From the NCBI RefSeq assembly GCF_900277125.1, contig NZ_OPYN01000207.1:310001-374000 (forward strand): DNA of 64,000 bases, in the 5' to 3' direction. Each line of letters begins with the position of its first letter. Positions within the stretch are counted from its first letter, which is position 1. A program made the translations under genes and the position numbers. This DNA is from Pseudomonas inefficax. Lineage in GTDB: Bacteria; Pseudomonadota; Gammaproteobacteria; Pseudomonadales; Pseudomonadaceae. This document shows, one piece after another, positions 61,450-64,000 of this stretch. The notes under the pieces are model-generated. The model did not search any database. It worked only from the letters and a program-made list of their open reading frames with translations, and was not told the DNA's origin.

Positions 61450-61471
61450 AGCTGCACTACCTCACCCCGGA

Positions 61472-62332
61472 TCATCCCTCGCTCGGCTTCACCACCACCG
61501 TACAAGTCGTCCCCGCCGCCAGCAAGAACCCGTCCGGCACTTCATCGATATGAATGCGCACCGGCACCCGCTGCGCCAGGCGCACCCAGTTGAAGGTCGG
61601 GTTCACATCCGCGATCAACTCGCGGCTCTGCGGGTTGTCGCGGTCGTAGATGCCGCGGGCGATGCTTTCCACATGACCCCTTATGCGCTCGCCGCTCATC
61701 ATCTGCAGCTCGGCCTGGTCGCCCACCTTCACATGCGGCAACTTGGTCTCCTCGAAGAACCCGTATACCCAGAACGAATTCTCGTCGACCACCGCCATCA
61801 CCGCTTCACCGGTACGCGCATAGTCACCCTTGTGGATATTCAGGTTGGTCACGTAGCCGTCCACCGTGGCCACGATATGCGTGCGCTTGAGGTTCAGCTC
61901 GGCCGCAGCCAGTTCGGCAAGGGCCTGCTGGTAATCCGCCTGGGCGGAGTTGGCGATGTTGCTGGCGTCGTCGCGGTTTTCCTTGGAGATCACCAGGTTG
62001 TCCATGTCGGCACGGCGCTTGGCGTTGACCTTGCGCATTTCCCAGGTGGCCTTGCGCGATGCAACCTGCGCCTTGGCCTGGTCGACCGCCAGCTGGTAGT
62101 GCTCAGGGTCGATCTGGATCAGCAGGTCGCCCTTCTTCACCCGCTGGTTGTCCTTGACCGGCACGTCCACCACATAGCCAGGCACGTCGGCAGCGACGTT
62201 GATGATGTCGGCACGCACACGGCCGTCGCGGGTCCATGGCGTGGTCATGTAGTGCAGCCACAACTGGCGACCGATCACCACGGCAGCGGCAAGCACCAAC
62301 AGGGTGGCGACCAGGCTGAAGAACTTTTTCAT
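61472..62332 (-). CDS. HlyD-family periplasmic adaptor (AaeA-like)
   Basis: A 286-residue adaptor. One N-terminal helix (FFSLVATLLVLAAAVVIGRQ), lipoyl half VAADVPGYVVDVPVKDNQRV, a short helical hairpin (about 85-140) and second lipoyl half THIVATVDGYVTNLNIHKGD, then the barrel (VDENSFWVYGFFEETKLPHV). This short adaptor type goes with FUSC pumps such as E. coli AaeAB (aromatic-acid efflux). Ten base pairs follow the DUF1656 gene. No outer-membrane factor gene follows; the neighbouring OMF at 55.4-56.9 kb could serve it. Confidence 0.9.
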   Translation of the reverse strand: MKKFFSLVATLLVLAAAVVIGRQLWLHYMTTPWTRDGRVRADIINVAADVPGYVVDVPVKDNQRVKKGDLLIQIDPEHYQLAVDQAKAQVASRKATWEMRKVNAKRRADMDNLVISKENRDDASNIANSAQADYQQALAELAAAELNLKRTHIVATVDGYVTNLNIHKGDYARTGEAVMAVVDENSFWVYGFFEETKLPHVKVGDQAELQMMSGERIRGHVESIARGIYDRDNPQSRELIADVNPTFNWVRLAQRVPVRIHIDEVPDGFLLAAGTTCTVVVKPSEG

Positions 62333-62342
62333 CGAAGGATTC

Positions 62343-62558
62343 TCACCAGTAGAGCGATAGCGCCAGGGCGCCGAACAGGCAGACGAACAGGCTCAGACGC
62401 AGCAGCGCCGGGTGCCAGAAGAAGCGATAGCCATCATGGCTGGCGATGAACCGGTCCAGGCCCCAGGCCAGGCCCAGGGCGAACAGGAACATCAAGGTCA
62501 TGGTGGGCATGTACACGCCATGGAAGGCGATTTCACGGGGCATGGTTTCACGGAGCAT
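62343..62558 (-). CDS. DUF1656 small membrane protein
   Basis: A 71-residue protein with two membrane helices (about 18-36, TMTLMFLFALGLAWGLDR, and 51-70, LLRLSLFVCLFGALALSLYW), the DUF1656/AaeX type that accompanies FUSC exporters. MLRETMPREIAFHG at 62558 is used because AAAGGA lies seven bases upstream; it overlaps the end of the FUSC gene by 11 bp. MPREIAFHG (62543) is an alternative. Role unknown. Confidence 0.85.
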   Translation of the reverse strand: MLRETMPREIAFHGVYMPTMTLMFLFALGLAWGLDRFIASHDGYRFFWHPALLRLSLFVCLFGALALSLYW

Positions 62559-64000
62559 CGTGCAGTCCTTTCGCCGGTGCCAACGGCGACTGTGGGTCGA
62601 GCAGGGAAGAACGGATGAAGTGCAGGTAGCTTTGTGCGCGGCGCAGCACCGAAGTGTCGAAGTGGCGGGCGAAGGGCTCGTCGGTGGCCTGCACGCGGGC
62701 GATGGCGTGGTCCACTGCCACCAGCGCGCGTTCGTGGTTGCTGGCGCTGGGCTGCAGGAATAGCCGCGCCAGGGCACGGCCCATCACGCGGATGGCCTGG
62801 CGCCAGGGCTGCGATTCGGCGTAGGCCGGGTGCACCGGCGCACGGGCCTGCTCCTTGCGCAGCTCGATGATGGCATGGCCGATTTCCAGCACGGTGAACA
62901 TCCAGCCCATCAACTGGCTCTGTACCTGCGGCTTGCCGGCTGCCAGGCCATAGGCCTGGTGCAGCAGGTCGCGGGTGCGGCTTTCGAAGGCCGTGCCGAT
63001 GCCGCGCAGGCGGCCGCTGATGGCGAACAGCACCTGCTCGCGCAGCTCCTGTTCCAGGCGGCTCCACAGCCAGCGGCTGTTGGGCGGCAGGATGATCGCA
63101 CCGGCAGCGGCACAGACGAACATGCCGATGACCATGCCGATGTAGTCGTTGATGAAGGTGTACGGGTCATACACGGTAAGGTTGTTCGGCACCGAACCGA
63201 TGGCGAAGAACACCAGCAGGCCGATGCCGTAGCCAGCGTAGGCCGGCCGTGACGAAAGGAACGCGCCCAGCACGAACACCGGCGCCAGCACCATGCACAG
63301 CAGCGGGAAACCGTCGATCCAGGGGAACACGAAGAAGGTTTCGAAGAAGCCGACGAAGGCACCGATCGCCGTGCCGCAGGCCATCTGGAACGACATGCGC
63401 TTGGGGTTCGGCGAGGCCGCCGACAGGCCCACGGTGACGGTGGCGATCAGGGTCATCATGGCGCCGCTGGGCCAGTCGCTGAACAGCCAGTAGCTGCCCA
63501 GCAGCAACAGCACCGCCGAGGCGCGCACACCGGCGGCCAACGATACCAGCCAGCTGGTCTGCGCCACGTAGGGCTCATCCCACTGCTCGCGTTCGTGCCG
63601 GTGCGCGGCCAGCGAGGCGTGGGTTTCGGCGTAGCTGTACATCTCGTCGACGAAGCGGTAGAGCAGCTCGAAGGCGGTGTGGAAGTCGAGCAGGTCGGAC
63701 TCGCTCGGCTCGGTTTCCAGGTACTCGGCGCGCAGGCCGCGCACCTGTGCCTGCAGGCCTTCCTTGTAGGCGGCCAGCTCCAGGGTCAGGCGCAGCGCAT
63801 CGGCGTCGGTCAGCGCCCGGCCCACATAGGGCTGCAACAGCTCCACCAGGGTGTTCAGGCCCGGCTCGATGGCGCCCACGATCTGCAGCGGGCCGCGGGC
63901 GCGCAGGCGCTCCAGCAAACGGTGCAGGGCATTGAAGCGCGTGGTGATGGCCATGAACTCGCCGTTCATGCGCACCAGGCGACCAGAGCGCCGGCGCATG
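62548..64000 (-). CDS. FUSC-family inner-membrane exporter, C-terminal part (cut by window end)
   Basis: The last 480-odd residues of an aromatic-acid/FUSC exporter; the N-terminal membrane half lies beyond 64000. Visible parts: a cytoplasmic helical region (LNTLVELLQPYVGRALTDAD), then the second FUSC membrane block (RASAVLLLLGSYWLFSDWPS, SFQMACGTAIGAFVGFFETF, GYGIGLLVFFAIGSVPNNLT, DYIGMVIGMFVCAAAGAIIL), and a helical C-terminal tail. First gene of FUSC-DUF1656-adaptor. Full-length relatives are about 700 residues. Confidence 0.9.
   Translation of the reverse strand, partial: MRRRSGRLVRMNGEFMAITTRFNALHRLLERLRARGPLQIVGAIEPGLNTLVELLQPYVGRALTDADALRLTLELAAYKEGLQAQVRGLRAEYLETEPSESDLLDFHTAFELLYRFVDEMYSYAETHASLAAHRHEREQWDEPYVAQTSWLVSLAAGVRASAVLLLLGSYWLFSDWPSGAMMTLIATVTVGLSAASPNPKRMSFQMACGTAIGAFVGFFETFFVFPWIDGFPLLCMVLAPVFVLGAFLSSRPAYAGYGIGLLVFFAIGSVPNNLTVYDPYTFINDYIGMVIGMFVCAAAGAIILPPNSRWLWSRLEQELREQVLFAISGRLRGIGTAFESRTRDLLHQAYGLAAGKPQVQSQLMGWMFTVLEIGHAIIELRKEQARAPVHPAYAESQPWRQAIRVMGRALARLFLQPSASNHERALVAVDHAIARVQATDEPFARHFDTSVLRRAQSYLHFIRSSLLDPQSPLAPAKGLHDAP

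Noticed and set aside
3780..61450. The repeated palindromes as a CRISPR array or as tRNA-like structures
   Set aside because: They are dispersed singly between genes as inverted pairs with unequal spacers, not tandem repeats with regular spacers; no cas gene is present.

Overview
The window is a continuous stretch of high-GC gammaproteobacterial chromosome. Gene content, gene order and repeats point to the Pseudomonas putida group. The alginate operon, mdeA/mdeR, aapJQMP, algW, the petABC-sspAB-rplM-rpsI block and about twenty dispersed palindromic REP elements are all typical of that group. This assignment comes from recognised proteins and synteny, not from a database search. No prophage, insertion sequence, CRISPR array, rRNA or tRNA gene was seen.

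Layout. 1-9.2 kb is a conserved housekeeping block. It holds the start of rsmI, then lpoA-yraN-gmhA/diaA-BON lipoprotein, a small DUF903 lipoprotein, the ClpXP adaptor sspB with sspA, the cytochrome bc1 genes petABC, and rplM-rpsI. 9.3-15.6 kb holds an aldo/keto reductase, a GlxA-type regulator, zapE, trpS with an unusual C-terminal extension, an alpha/beta hydrolase and yhcB/zapG. 15.7-22.1 kb is a sulfur-linked stretch: methionine gamma-lyase mdeA with its divergent Lrp-type regulator mdeR, a stand-alone secreted S74-type chaperone domain, the sulfate-activation genes cysD-cysNC, and a Nif3 protein. 22.3-33.2 kb holds algW, the acidic amino-acid ABC transporter aapJQMP, a carboxylesterase, rhlB, moaCDE and a PIN-PhoH ATPase. 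33.6-35.6 kb holds a deacetylase-like protein that has lost catalytic motifs, and yaaA.

36.5-52.7 kb is the complete 12-gene alginate operon algD-8-44-K-E-G-X-L-I-J-F-A. AlgA and AlgD make GDP-mannuronate. Alg8 and Alg44 polymerise it under c-di-GMP control. AlgK, E, X, G and L form the periplasmic and outer-membrane export, epimerisation and clearance machinery. AlgI, J, F and X acetylate the polymer. An AlgU-type promoter lies about 440 nt upstream of algD in a long AT-rich leader. AlgW, the protease that starts the envelope-stress cascade releasing AlgU, is encoded in the same window. Two REP pairs lie inside the operon: one between algL and algI, and one in frame between the ribosome-binding site/ATG of algK and its lipoprotein signal.

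52.9-64 kb is an accessory transport region: a small membrane protein, two SDR oxidoreductases, an MFS-adaptor-outer-membrane-factor exporter operon with an upstream LysR regulator and two matching 16-bp palindromic sites, a universal stress protein, and a second exporter (FUSC-DUF1656-adaptor) cut by the window end.

The best leads are the REP-extended algK, the stand-alone S74 protein, the motif-less deacetylase homologue, the TrpS extension resembling two YegP-like repeats, and the paired LysR-type operators.
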